A DNA stretch of 14,949 bases from JBCCZC01 sp039188505 (GTDB taxonomy: Bacteria > Pseudomonadota > Gammaproteobacteria > Xanthomonadales > SZUA-38): contig JBCCZC010000103.1 in assembly GCA_039188505.1 (NCBI GenBank), forward strand, positions 1-14,949. The letters are read 5' to 3'. A model generated the notes under the pieces. The model was not told the DNA's origin. It searched no databases and saw only the letters and a list, made by a program, of their open reading frames with translations. How positions within the stretch are numbered: position 1 is the first letter of the stretch; the number at the start of each line of letters is the position of its first letter. Positions 7,174 through 14,558 of the stretch are shown piece by piece. The translations under genes and the position numbers were made by a program.

Positions 7174-7893
7174 GTGTTGCTCAGACCTCTTGTTGTCGCT
7201 CTTCTGCTCTTCGCCGACGCCGCGTGCGGCCAGGCGCTGACGCCGCCGTCCGAGCTTCTCAATCGGGCTTTCGCGGACGCATCCGCGGGCGTCGGTGATC
7301 CTCGCGACCTCATCGAGCGGGTCCTCGAATATCCGGAGCACGCCAACGTCGTCATGTACTATGCGGCGGCCGCGTTCGCCTTCGAACGCGGCGAGCTGAT
7401 TGATGCAGGCTATCTCTTCTACGCCGGCCAGATCCGGGGCAACCAGGAGCTGCGCCTGCGGCCACCGGACGATGGCGGCGAGCAATTCGTGATCATGAGC
7501 GACATGCTCGGGCCCCAGCTGAACCCGGCGCTGTTCGATCCGGAGGTCTACCCCGCGGTGCTCGACCGGCTCGAGGCCTGGGACCCGACGCCCGCGAGGG
7601 GGTTCACGCTGGCCTTCAGTCCGACGGACGCGCAGCTGGCGATGTCTGCGGCCCAGGCGGGAGAGTTCAAGGAGGAGATGTTGGCCCCGCTGCGCCCCTT
7701 GAGCGAACTGCTCAAGGACTCCGATTACTTCGAGGCCGTCCGCGACATCCAGCGCTTCCACATGGAGCTGTCACCGGAGGAGCAGCAGGAGCAGAGCCAG
7801 CGGCGGCGCTACGACGAGGCGCGGGAGCGCGTGAGGTCTCTCGAGGAGAGCGCCGGCGTGTCGGTGCTCTCACCGTCACTGGGCGATTCCTGA
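7174..7893 (+). CDS. Secreted helical protein of unknown function
   Basis: Not recognised with certainty. The GTG start has GGAG (7167-7170) 3 bases upstream and opens a signal peptide (MLLRPLVVALLLFADAACGQ) whose Cys18 lacks a good lipobox (Asp at -3). The 239-residue product is mostly helical. Its YYAAAAFAFERGELIDAGYL and FYAGQIR segments resemble the TPR-like helical hairpins of small secreted proteins found in several Proteobacteria, a weak resemblance. The C-terminal 45 residues (SPEEQQEQSQRRRYDEARER and onward) are highly charged and probably coiled-coil. It follows the amidohydrolase by 67 bases on the same strand and may be co-transcribed. Its stop lies 8 bases from the mnmE stop on the other strand. 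Confidence 0.75.
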   Translation: MLLRPLVVALLLFADAACGQALTPPSELLNRAFADASAGVGDPRDLIERVLEYPEHANVVMYYAAAAFAFERGELIDAGYLFYAGQIRGNQELRLRPPDDGGEQFVIMSDMLGPQLNPALFDPEVYPAVLDRLEAWDPTPARGFTLAFSPTDAQLAMSAAQAGEFKEEMLAPLRPLSELLKDSDYFEAVRDIQRFHMELSPEEQQEQSQRRRYDEARERVRSLEESAGVSVLSPSLGDS

Positions 7894-7901
7894 AGCCCGT
7901 T

Positions 7902-9299
7902 CTATTTCCCGATGCAGAAGCTCGAGAAGATCTCTCCGAGCAGATCGTCGCTCGAGAACTCGCCGGTCAGATCGCCCAGGTGCTGCTGCGCCAGGCGTAG
8001 CTCTTCCGCTGCCAGTTCGCCGGCACGGTCATCGGCGAGACGGGTGATGGCGAGATCGACGTGGTCTGCGGCGCGGCGGAGTGCGTCGATGTGGCGCGCG
8101 CGGGCCATGAAGGTGCCTTCCGCGCCCTCGCTCGCGCCGGCCGCCGCCTTCAGCGTCGCACGGAGCTGATCCAGGCCGGCGCCGGTCTGTGCCGAGATCG
8201 CGAGCGACGCCCAGCCGTTCTCGGTCGCGGCCTGCCCCGGATCCCGATCGGTGAGGTCAATCTTGTTCCGGAGTACGGTCACGTTGGTCCGCCCGTCGAG
8301 GGCGGCGAATTCCGGTGTGTCCGGCTCGCCGTCGTCCACGACCAGCAGCACGTGGTCGGCGCGATCGAGTTCGGCCAGGGCCCGCCGGACGCCCTCGCGT
8401 TCGACCTCGTCCTCGGTCTCGCGCAGTCCTGCGGTATCGACCAGGTGGAGTGGGATACCGTCCAGCTGGATCTGCTCGCGCAGCACGTCGCGGGTCGTGC
8501 CCGGGATGGCGGTGACGATGGCCGTATCGCGCTGCGCCAGCGCGTTCAGGAGGCTCGACTTGCCGGCGTTGGGACGGCCGACGATGGCAATCACGAGGCC
8601 GTCCCGGAGCAGGCGCCCCTGGCGTGCACGGTCGATCAGCGCACCCAGTTCGGTCGCGACGGTCCGGGTACGCCGTTCGATTTCGCCGTCGGCCAGGAAG
8701 TCGATCTCCTCCTCCGGGAAATCAATCGCCGCCTCGACGAAGACGCGCAGTTCAGTGAGCGTGCGCTGGAAGCCGTCCACGGTCTCCGAGAAGGCGCCAT
8801 CGAGGCTACGCACCGCGGCCCGGGCGGCCGCTGCCGTCGTGCTGCCGATCAGGTCGGCGACGGCCTCTGCCTGGACGAGGTCCATCCGCCCGTTGTGGAA
8901 CGCGCGCTCCGAGAACTCACCGGGCCGCGCGAGCCGTGCGCCGAGTTCGAGCACCCGAGCCAGGAGGAGCTGCATGACGACCGCGCCGCCGTGCCCCTGC
9001 AGCTCGATGACGTCCTCGCCCGTGAACGAACCGGGGCCGGGGAAGTAAAGGACCAGGCCCGCGTCGATGGCGCGGCCATCGGCATCGCGAAAGTGGCGGA
9101 ACTGTGGCCTGCGCGGGGCCGGTGCCGATCCGGTGAGCTGCGTGACGATCGGGGCCGCGTCGGGCCCGGAAATCCGGACGATGCCGACGCCGCCCTGGCC
9201 GGGTGGCGTAGCGATGGCGGCGATCGTGTCCGCGTCCGGCAGGTCAGACGCGTCGCGAACGTCTACCCCTGCGCGTCGATCCGCTTGGTGATCACCCAT
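7902..9299 (-). CDS. mnmE: tRNA uridine-5-carboxymethylaminomethyl(34) synthesis GTPase MnmE
   Basis: GTPase that, with MnmG, modifies U34 of tRNAs reading two-codon family boxes. The N-terminal formyl-THF-binding domain starts at DTIAAIATPPGQGGVGIVRI (residues 24-43). The G domain is inserted in the helical domain: G1 GRPNAGKSS (241-249), the switch region IPGTTRD (265-271), G3 DTAG (288-291) and G4 NKID (345-348). The protein ends in the catalytic FCIGK (461-465). Length is 465 residues against about 454 in E. coli. The ATG at 9299 overlaps the yidC stop by 37 bases and adds about 19 residues before the conserved N-terminus. There is no ATG, GTG or TTG between it and the domain, and no Shine-Dalgarno sequence, so an unusual CTG at 9242 cannot be excluded. 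Last gene of the rpmH operon. Confidence 0.97.
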   Translation of the reverse strand: MGDHQADRRAGVDVRDASDLPDADTIAAIATPPGQGGVGIVRISGPDAAPIVTQLTGSAPAPRRPQFRHFRDADGRAIDAGLVLYFPGPGSFTGEDVIELQGHGGAVVMQLLLARVLELGARLARPGEFSERAFHNGRMDLVQAEAVADLIGSTTAAAARAAVRSLDGAFSETVDGFQRTLTELRVFVEAAIDFPEEEIDFLADGEIERRTRTVATELGALIDRARQGRLLRDGLVIAIVGRPNAGKSSLLNALAQRDTAIVTAIPGTTRDVLREQIQLDGIPLHLVDTAGLRETEDEVEREGVRRALAELDRADHVLLVVDDGEPDTPEFAALDGRTNVTVLRNKIDLTDRDPGQAATENGWASLAISAQTGAGLDQLRATLKAAAGASEGAEGTFMARARHIDALRRAADHVDLAITRLADDRAGELAAEELRLAQQHLGDLTGEFSSDDLLGEIFSSFCIGK

Positions 9300-10954
9300 T
9301 GCTGCGCCAGGGACAGGACGGCGTTAACGGCCCAGTAGAGCACCAGACCCGCCTGGAAGAAGGCGAACATGACCGAGAAGATGATCGGCATCGACAGCAT
9401 GATGCGTTGCTGGATGGGATCGGCGGCCGGGTTCGGGCTGAGCTTCGTCGTCATGAACATCGCCGCACCGTTGATGATGGGCAGGATGAAGTACGGATCG
9501 GGCGAGCTCAGGTCGTTGATCCAGAGCATGAACGGCGCCTGACGGAGCTCGACGCTCTCGACGAGCACCCAGTAGAGCGCGATGAAGACCGGGATCTGGA
9601 TCAGGACCGGGAGGCAGCCGCCGAGCGGATTGACCTTCTCCGTCTTGTAGATCTCCATCATCTTGAGATTGAACTGCTGCTTGTCGTCGCCGTACCGCTC
9701 CTTCAGCGACTGGATGCGCGGCTGCAGTTTGCGCAGCTTCGCCATCGACTTGTACTGGGCTTCCGTGAGTTTGTAGAAGGCGGCCTTGACGAGGACGGTC
9801 AGCAGGACGATGGCCCAGCCCCAGTTGCCGACCACGCCGTAGATCTTCTCGAGCAGCCAGAACAGGATCTTCGAGAACGGCGTGAAGACGCCATAGTCGA
9901 CGGTCAGTGCCAGACCCTCGGCGATGTCGTCGAGCCGATCCTGCAGCTTCGGCCCGAGCACCAGCGTCGCCTCGAAGCCGCCGGTCGAGCCGGGCTCGAC
10001 GGCGATCACAGGCGAGAATGCCCGAGCCACGAATCGAAGCTGACCGGTGATCTGCGCCACCTGGAACGTGGTTTCCTCGTCGGCGGGCGGCACCCAGGCC
10101 GACAGGAAATAGTGCTGCACCATGGCCATCCAGCCGTTGCTGGACGTGGCCTGTTCCGGCTGCGGGGACAGGTCCTCGAAGTCGAATTTCTGGTATTTGT
10201 CTTCGGGCGTGAAAATCGCCGGGCCCGTGAAGCTGAAGCGCTGCGGGTTGGTGAAGGTGCTGCCCTCGAACTCGGGCAACGGCTCGCGCTGGAGCTGCCG
10301 GTAGGCGCGACCGATCCAGCGCTCCGACGTGTTGTTCTCGATAAAATCCCGTACCTGGATCGTATACAGGCCGCGCGTGAGGACGTACTCGCGTCGCACC
10401 GTCACGCCGTTCTCGTACCAGGTCAGCGGTACGACGAGTTCATCCGCACCGTCGGCGAGCATGAATCGATCGGACGCGGCCGAGAAGAGCTGCGTGTGGT
10501 TCGGGGCGGGGCTGTTGTCCGCCAGCAGGCCGGTCTGGGCGACGTAGAAGGCGCCGGGACGGTCGCTCATCAGGCGAACCTTGCTGTCCGGAATGTCCGG
10601 AGCTACGGCGAAATCGAGCAGATCGGCCTGCACGAGCGTGCCGCCCGCGAGGCTCAGCTCGAGGTCGAGTACATCGGTTGTGATGCGGACGCGTCCTGCG
10701 GCCGACTCGGCGGCCGGCGCCGCCGGGGCCGCCGGAGCGGCCGACTGCATCGCCGGCGGAACATCCGATTCCGTCGGGAGGCTCGCGGCGTCGGGCAGGT
10801 CAGCGGCGCTGACGGGCGCTTCGGGCTGGTCAGTCGCGGCGTTTTCAGCGGGATTGGCGACCGGTTGCGGACCGTAGTCGATCTGCCACTGGTTGTAGAT
10901 CAGGAAGCCCATGGCGAACAGGCCGAGCAGCAGGAACATGCGCGTGTTGGACAT
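9263..10954 (-). CDS. yidC: Membrane protein insertase YidC
   Basis: Inserts and folds inner-membrane proteins, alone or with SecYEG. The 563-residue protein has the Gram-negative layout: an N-terminal membrane span (MFLLLGLFAMGFLIYNQWQ, about residues 6-24), an Ala/Pro-rich linker (about 40-87 with APAAPAAPAAE), the large periplasmic P1 domain (about 88-360), then the conserved five-span core. The core starts at YGVVGNWGWAIVLLT (372-386). Lys390 sits where E. coli has the essential Arg366, a substitution also known in other proteobacteria. NPLGGCLPVLIQIPVFIALY (442-461) is a signature of the family, followed by spans near 488-505 and 520-545. The start at 10954 has AAGG 8 bases upstream and lies 3 bases after the rnpA stop. 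yidD is missing from this interval. Confidence 0.97.
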   Translation of the reverse strand: MSNTRMFLLLGLFAMGFLIYNQWQIDYGPQPVANPAENAATDQPEAPVSAADLPDAASLPTESDVPPAMQSAAPAAPAAPAAESAAGRVRITTDVLDLELSLAGGTLVQADLLDFAVAPDIPDSKVRLMSDRPGAFYVAQTGLLADNSPAPNHTQLFSAASDRFMLADGADELVVPLTWYENGVTVRREYVLTRGLYTIQVRDFIENNTSERWIGRAYRQLQREPLPEFEGSTFTNPQRFSFTGPAIFTPEDKYQKFDFEDLSPQPEQATSSNGWMAMVQHYFLSAWVPPADEETTFQVAQITGQLRFVARAFSPVIAVEPGSTGGFEATLVLGPKLQDRLDDIAEGLALTVDYGVFTPFSKILFWLLEKIYGVVGNWGWAIVLLTVLVKAAFYKLTEAQYKSMAKLRKLQPRIQSLKERYGDDKQQFNLKMMEIYKTEKVNPLGGCLPVLIQIPVFIALYWVLVESVELRQAPFMLWINDLSSPDPYFILPIINGAAMFMTTKLSPNPAADPIQQRIMLSMPIIFSVMFAFFQAGLVLYWAVNAVLSLAQQWVITKRIDAQG

Positions 10955-10957
10955 GGA

Positions 10958-11335
10958 TCAAGCCTTGGGGGAGTGCGCGGCCTTGGGCGGACGAGCTCCG
11001 TTGATAAATCGGCGCCAACAGTGTTCGAGGGCGTCCCTCAGGTCGGCGTTGGCGGCGTGTCTTGCGGTGGGGCGGGCCAGCACGACCAGATCCCACCCTT
11101 CAAGTCGGTCTCGCCGGTTGCGGAAGGTTTCGCGAGCCAGGCGCTTGATGCGATTGCGCCCGACCGCCCGTGGATCCACCTTGCGAGACACGATGAGCCC
11201 AAGGCGTGCGCTCTGACCCCCGTTGGACCGACCCAGGACCCGGAAATAGCGGTTGCCTGTTCCGGTCGCGTCCGAGAAGACGCGGTCGTAGTCGGCCTTG
11301 GAAGTCAGCCGTGCGTCGCGCCCGAAGCCCGGCAA
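10958..11335 (-). CDS. rnpA: Ribonuclease P protein component
   Basis: Protein subunit of RNase P, which binds the M1 RNA and helps remove tRNA 5' leaders. The family motif GRNRIKRLARE (residues 59-69) and the preceding RLGLIVSRKV strand (44-53) are intact. The N-terminus RDARLTSKADYDRVF is the usual one. The 125-residue length is typical. The start is a TTG at 11333-11335, one base after the rpmH stop (11337-11339), so it is probably translated by coupling with rpmH. No ATG is available near the family N-terminus. The C-terminal 15 residues, rich in Ala, Pro and Lys, are an unstructured tail. Confidence 0.96.
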   Translation of the reverse strand: MPGFGRDARLTSKADYDRVFSDATGTGNRYFRVLGRSNGGQSARLGLIVSRKVDPRAVGRNRIKRLARETFRNRRDRLEGWDLVVLARPTARHAANADLRDALEHCWRRFINGARPPKAAHSPKA

Positions 11336-11336
11336 A

Positions 11337-11471
11337 TCAGGCCGAAAGCCGCTTCCGACCCTTGGCGCGGCGGCGGGCGATGATGGCGCGGCCGGCGCGC
11401 GTGCGCATGCGAGCGCGGAAGCCGTGAGTACGAGCGCGCTTCAGGCGGCTGGGTTGAAAAGTTCTTTTCAT
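11337..11471 (-). CDS. rpmH: Large ribosomal subunit protein bL34
   Basis: 44-residue ribosomal protein. It begins MKRTFQPSRLKRARTHGFRA and ends RAKGRKRLSA. The length and basic composition (about half Arg/Lys) are those of bL34. First gene of the core operon, with the promoter about 90 bases upstream. The Shine-Dalgarno region is poor (GTAGAGCACC before the ATG), and the gene starts with a small palindrome GAAAAGAACTTTTC just after the ATG, which might affect initiation. In many gammaproteobacteria dnaA lies divergent to rpmH; it is not here. Confidence 0.98.
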   Translation of the reverse strand: MKRTFQPSRLKRARTHGFRARMRTRAGRAIIARRRAKGRKRLSA

Positions 11472-11557
11472 GGTGCTCTACCCAAAAGTTGTTATTGGTT
11501 CACCGCGGCTAACGCGCGGGCGCACAGAGCCCTGCCGGCTCCGGGCAAAGACGCGGA

Positions 11558-11586
11558 ATACTAGCGACGGGCGGCTTTCGGGTCAA
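11558..11586 (-). promoter_or_regulatory. Sigma70-type promoter of the rpmH operon
   Basis: On the minus strand TTGACC (11581-11586) and TAGTAT (11558-11563) are separated by exactly 17 bases. They match the sigma70 consensus at 5 of 6 and 4 of 6 positions. Transcription would begin near 11551, giving a leader of about 80 bases before rpmH. It is the clearest promoter in the window, as expected for a ribosomal protein operon. Confidence 0.75.
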
Positions 11587-11641
11587 GCTTCGGACGCCCC
11601 CGGCGCGTTGGACGGTCGCGCGCCATCGTTGGATGGGGAGG

Positions 11642-11706
11642 GGGTGTCGAACGCGGGCCGGGGGGATGGGGAAGCACGGGGGAAGCGCGGCCCGCGATCG
11701 ACACCC
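11642..11706. repeat. 65-base imperfect palindrome
   Basis: The 21-base arms at 11642-11662 and 11686-11706 are reverse complements except at two positions (GGGTGTCGA then A or T, CGCGGGCCG, and one mismatch near the loop), with a 23-base G-rich loop. It lies 55 bases upstream of the rpmH -35 and 128 bases past the pentapeptide gene's stop. Neither strand has a T-run after the stem. It could end the pentapeptide transcript by another mechanism, bind a protein, or be a remnant of a mobile element. Confidence 0.7.
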
Positions 11707-11833
11707 AAGAAGACCCGGGTAGTCCCCAATTGCTTTCAGAAGATCCCCCAGTCCGATGTGTCGGCTACAGGATGAGCCGCTCTCCTCTATCGAAGAACAC
11801 GGCCACCAGGCGGAGCGACTAGGGGGTGTCGGT

Positions 11834-13345
11834 TCATCGTCCGCAATCCTTGAGAGCGTAGACACTTACTTCGACCGCACCTTGTTGGACCGAGAGCCGA
11901 GCAGCCTCTCCAGGTTCCGTCCGCTTCAGGTCCAAGACCTCTGGCAAGGCCAAGGCGGCTCCGTCAGCTGCGACTGAAGACCCGAGGACCTCGACCAGCC
12001 AGTAATCCTGAAGCGGCTGTAGAGTTGGAGAGAGCTCGAGCGAGTTGCAGACTGAGCCAAAGCCGTCGCTGGGAGAAGCGTAGCGCAGCCATAGTCCATC
12101 AAGGTTATTCGTATTGAAGATGCTCGGCATCAGAAACAATGGCGGGGCATCTACCAGCTGCAATCGAGAGTAGCGCCGCTTGCCTAGCTCTTGAACCAGG
12201 ACGCCCGCGAGATTTGAGTCGAGAATTCTGGCATTGACGAGCTTTGCTCCGTCCAGGTCCGCGCCTCGAAGATTCGTTCCGTCCATAACGGCACCGTACA
12301 AGTTGGCGTAGCGCAGGCGCGCGCCGCCCAGATCAACGTCGGACAAGTCGATCCCGGCAAGGTCGACATGATCTGGAACCTCGGCGAGGCTGAAGGTAGC
12401 ACCCAGAGTCGTAAGGACGGCCAGGTCGACATCGGCGGCAAACAAGCTGACTAACAACTGGCCGCGTTCCGGGCTAATGGGGCGGCAGGTAAGTCTTGCT
12501 GAATCTGCGATGGGCGCCCCAACGGACAGCAAGAAATCCTTCAGCCGTGTGAAGACCGATTTCGCCGGCCTGGAGAAGGTGCTGATCTCACGCTGGATCA
12601 GCCGCCTGGCCTGGACATCGCCGAGAGCCAGATTGTCGCGAAGGTAAGCTGCCGAAAAGGCGTTGATGATCTGAGCCGGTGCTGGCGCGCGATCCACTGA
12701 ATCGCATGGTTCATCGGTTCCTTCGACATCGAGGTACCGATACGGTCGGAGTGCTTGCGTCAGTGCAGCCAAGCGTCCCATGGTGGCCCTCGACGGACGA
12801 AACCTGTCGCCATTCCAGCATGGGGTGTTCTTCAACTCACAGGAACGGCCGTCATCGGGAATGAGCAACAGCTCGTCCTTTTCGCGCTGAATCTGTTCGA
12901 ACAGACTCGTGGACTCGAACACCAGGGAAGCGCGCCGCTGTGCCTCGGCAAGGATGTTCTGCTCCTCCATCCGGTCCGTTTGAAGAGTCATCACACGATT
13001 CGCCTGGAGAGCGATCAACAATCCCAGCAGACCGACAGCCGTGACGCCGACGGTGGCGGGGCCAGGCACGAGGCACCAGAGTACGGCTTGGCTATAGGCA
13101 AAGAGTACTTCTCGATCGAACGGACGAGTCACGAAGGCTGCCCGCAGCAATCCGGTGAGGGCAGATAGAAGCCGATGCTCCTGTCGCGCAAAGTTCAGCT
13201 GATTCTTACGCTCGGAAGCCTCGAGCTTCTCGTCCACGCTGGCCCGCCACGACTCACTTGACTCTGACGGGTGCTCTTGTGGCTGAGCGCTCTCTTCGGC
13301 TGGCAGAGTGCTGGATTCGTTTGTTTCTTGCTCCGGTTTTTCCAT
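11834..13345 (-). CDS. Pentapeptide-repeat membrane protein, probable accessory gene
   Basis: 503-residue protein. Residues 1-45 are acidic and Gln/Ser-rich, followed by a helix and a hydrophobic region at about 79-115 that can form two membrane spans around a Pro-Gly turn (CLVPGPATVG). A charged helix follows (LQTDRMEEQNILAEAQRRAS), then a mixed domain with several Cys. Residues about 326-381 are A(D/N)LxG-type pentapeptide repeats (DLAGIDLSDVDLGGARLRYA, then NLYGAVMDGTNLRGADLDGA), about 11 units, enough for a short right-handed beta-helix. Pentapeptide proteins of this spans-plus-helix layout are widespread but poorly understood. By hand count one 60-base stretch is 55% GC against 70% in a similar mnmE stretch, suggesting transfer. 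The gene starts 20 bases after the upstream gene's stop. Confidence 0.85.
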   Translation of the reverse strand: MEKPEQETNESSTLPAEESAQPQEHPSESSESWRASVDEKLEASERKNQLNFARQEHRLLSALTGLLRAAFVTRPFDREVLFAYSQAVLWCLVPGPATVGVTAVGLLGLLIALQANRVMTLQTDRMEEQNILAEAQRRASLVFESTSLFEQIQREKDELLLIPDDGRSCELKNTPCWNGDRFRPSRATMGRLAALTQALRPYRYLDVEGTDEPCDSVDRAPAPAQIINAFSAAYLRDNLALGDVQARRLIQREISTFSRPAKSVFTRLKDFLLSVGAPIADSARLTCRPISPERGQLLVSLFAADVDLAVLTTLGATFSLAEVPDHVDLAGIDLSDVDLGGARLRYANLYGAVMDGTNLRGADLDGAKLVNARILDSNLAGVLVQELGKRRYSRLQLVDAPPLFLMPSIFNTNNLDGLWLRYASPSDGFGSVCNSLELSPTLQPLQDYWLVEVLGSSVAADGAALALPEVLDLKRTEPGEAARLSVQQGAVEVSVYALKDCGR

Positions 13346-13365
13346 CGGCTTCTATGGCTTCCTCA

Positions 13366-14139
13366 TCATCGGCGTACCTCGTGGACGCGCATGCCGGGCA
13401 GATGGAACGGGTCGATCTGCCAGTCGGCCCCGGATGCACGGAGGGCCGAAAGCACGTCCTCGTACGCCCGGCCGTAGTCCCGATAGGGATAGCCATCACC
13501 CGTGCCGTAGCGTCGGATCCAGGTCTCGAACTGGGTCGGCACGGCGCCGAGCTGGCGCCAGCGCAGACCGAGATGCGGCAGCTCGCGCTCGCGCATCCAG
13601 GGGCGCCAGCGGGTGCGATAGAACGCCTGCGAGTAGAGCAGGGCGCGGTGCTCGGCGCGCGCGACCTCCTCGAGCCACTGGACCAGGCTCGCCTCGCCAG
13701 CGTTGACGGCCGCCCAGGCATTTTCGAAAGCGGGCCGCTGGGAAACGTTGTAGAGCTCAAAGACGAGGTCGGCCCACAGGTCTTGCGCATCCTTGCTCTG
13801 CCAGGCCATCGGGCCGGACTGGTGCACGGGGTGGACTCGCACCGTGGTGCGCGGGACGTGGTAGTGCTGGGCCTCGATGCCCGCAGGCGGCGGCGTGTCG
13901 TCCCAGTAGACGAGCTGCTGGCCGCCCACGCCGGCGAAGCGCGCGGTCAGCCACACCTCGAGCGGGTCGTCCGCGATCAGCACGCCGGCGAGGCCCGGGC
14001 GATCGGCGAGCACCGCGGCCACCTGCGTGCGGCCGTGTTCGAAGTCCGGTTCGAAGGCGGGCGCCTCCGCGGCATCCTGACCGAGCGCGATGCGGCACCA
14101 CAGCGTGGCGACGAGCAGCACTGCGAGCGCGCGTCTCAT
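13366..14139 (-). CDS. Secreted protein of unknown function
   Basis: Not recognised. The ATG at 14139 overlaps the stop of the DUF3052-type gene by 4 bases (ATGA), so translation is probably coupled, and it opens a signal peptide (MRRALAVLLVATLWCRIALG). The 257-residue product ends with two TGA codons in a row. Its middle (DLVFELYNVSQRPAFENAWA, then a charged helix with LEEVARAEHRALLYSQAFYR) has the look of a helical periplasmic domain. The order FEL-x-N, then a Gly-Glu turn, then a Glu-rich helix vaguely recalls metallopeptidase-like families, but no HExxH motif is present and I assign no activity. Many Trp and Arg residues fill the C-terminal third (RTRWRPWMRERELPHLGLRW). Confidence 0.75.
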   Translation of the reverse strand: MRRALAVLLVATLWCRIALGQDAAEAPAFEPDFEHGRTQVAAVLADRPGLAGVLIADDPLEVWLTARFAGVGGQQLVYWDDTPPPAGIEAQHYHVPRTTVRVHPVHQSGPMAWQSKDAQDLWADLVFELYNVSQRPAFENAWAAVNAGEASLVQWLEEVARAEHRALLYSQAFYRTRWRPWMRERELPHLGLRWRQLGAVPTQFETWIRRYGTGDGYPYRDYGRAYEDVLSALRASGADWQIDPFHLPGMRVHEVRR

Positions 14140-14558
14140 CGCGGCCAGGCGGCCCGATCCTCGCGTCGCACGACCAGCCGAAGGCCCGACCAGGTGTCGT
14201 CGATGGCGCAGATCTTGTTGTCGACGAGGCCCAGCGAGAGCCCCCGCGTCTGGACGACGTCGAAAGACAGCCGCGTGTCCGGAACGGCGCTCTTCTTCGG
14301 CCAGGCGACCCAGAGCCCACCGTCAGCGGGCAGTTTCGCGATCGCCGCATCGAGGCGCCGTCGCAGGATGGCGGGCGTGTCGGCGAAGGCGATGATGACG
14401 TCGGCCGGCTTCTGCGATCGGGTCAGCAGGGTCACGCCGTCGGGCAGCGGCTCGAGCAGGTCCGGGAAGCCCGCGGGTGCGCCCAGCGTCAGCACGCGCA
14501 TGCCGGGCTTGATGCCCAGCTTCCGCGCCAGCGGGGTCCCCGAGTAGCCGGCGCTCAC
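14136..14558 (-). CDS. DUF3052-type protein
   Basis: 140-residue protein whose N-terminus SAGYSGTPLARKLGIKPGMR matches my memory of the DUF3052 family, which has a SGYSGTPLAxKLGIK opening. The rest is a small alpha/beta fold with VLTLGAPAGFPDLLEPLPDG and a Trp-rich GGLWVAWPKKSA strand, followed by VVQTRGLSLGLVDNKICAID, also typical. The GTG start at 14558 is chosen because the family motif begins one residue later and because it overlaps the methyltransferase stop by 4 bases (GTGA); the frame continues upstream to 14591 without resemblance. The biochemical role of the family is unknown. Middle gene of a coupled three-gene set. Confidence 0.85.
   Translation of the reverse strand: MSAGYSGTPLARKLGIKPGMRVLTLGAPAGFPDLLEPLPDGVTLLTRSQKPADVIIAFADTPAILRRRLDAAIAKLPADGGLWVAWPKKSAVPDTRLSFDVVQTRGLSLGLVDNKICAIDDTWSGLRLVVRREDRAAWPR

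Larger units (their letters stand above)
11472..11833. other. 362-base gap between the rpmH operon and the pentapeptide gene
   Basis: No gene. From the rpmH side it holds an approximately 80-base leader with a GAGCC/GGCTC mini-hairpin, the rpmH promoter (11558-11586), a 65-base imperfect palindrome (11642-11706), and two 11-base direct copies of AGGGGGTGTCG at 11639-11649 and 11821-11831. The second copy lies just beyond the stop of the pentapeptide-repeat gene. No DnaA-box-like TTATCCACA cluster was seen. Confidence 0.65.

Noticed and set aside
5364..7355. 663-codon minus-strand open frame opposite the amidohydrolase
   Set aside because: Antisense shadow; the plus strand carries the complete metal-ligand set and a signal peptide.
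8061..9338. 425-codon plus-strand open frame opposite mnmE
   Set aside because: Antisense shadow of mnmE, which has every family motif.
9299..11383. 694-codon plus-strand open frame opposite yidC and rnpA
   Set aside because: It is the antisense shadow of two certain genes; its product is rich in Arg, Glu, Asp and His without any fold-like pattern, as expected of reversed high-GC codons.
11472..11833. Replication origin next to rpmH
   Set aside because: No dnaA gene and no cluster of TTATCCACA-like boxes or AT-rich unwinding region.
13258..14547. 429-codon plus-strand open frame opposite the secreted and DUF3052-type genes
   Set aside because: The minus strand has coupled starts, a signal peptide and a recognisable family; the plus frame has none of these.
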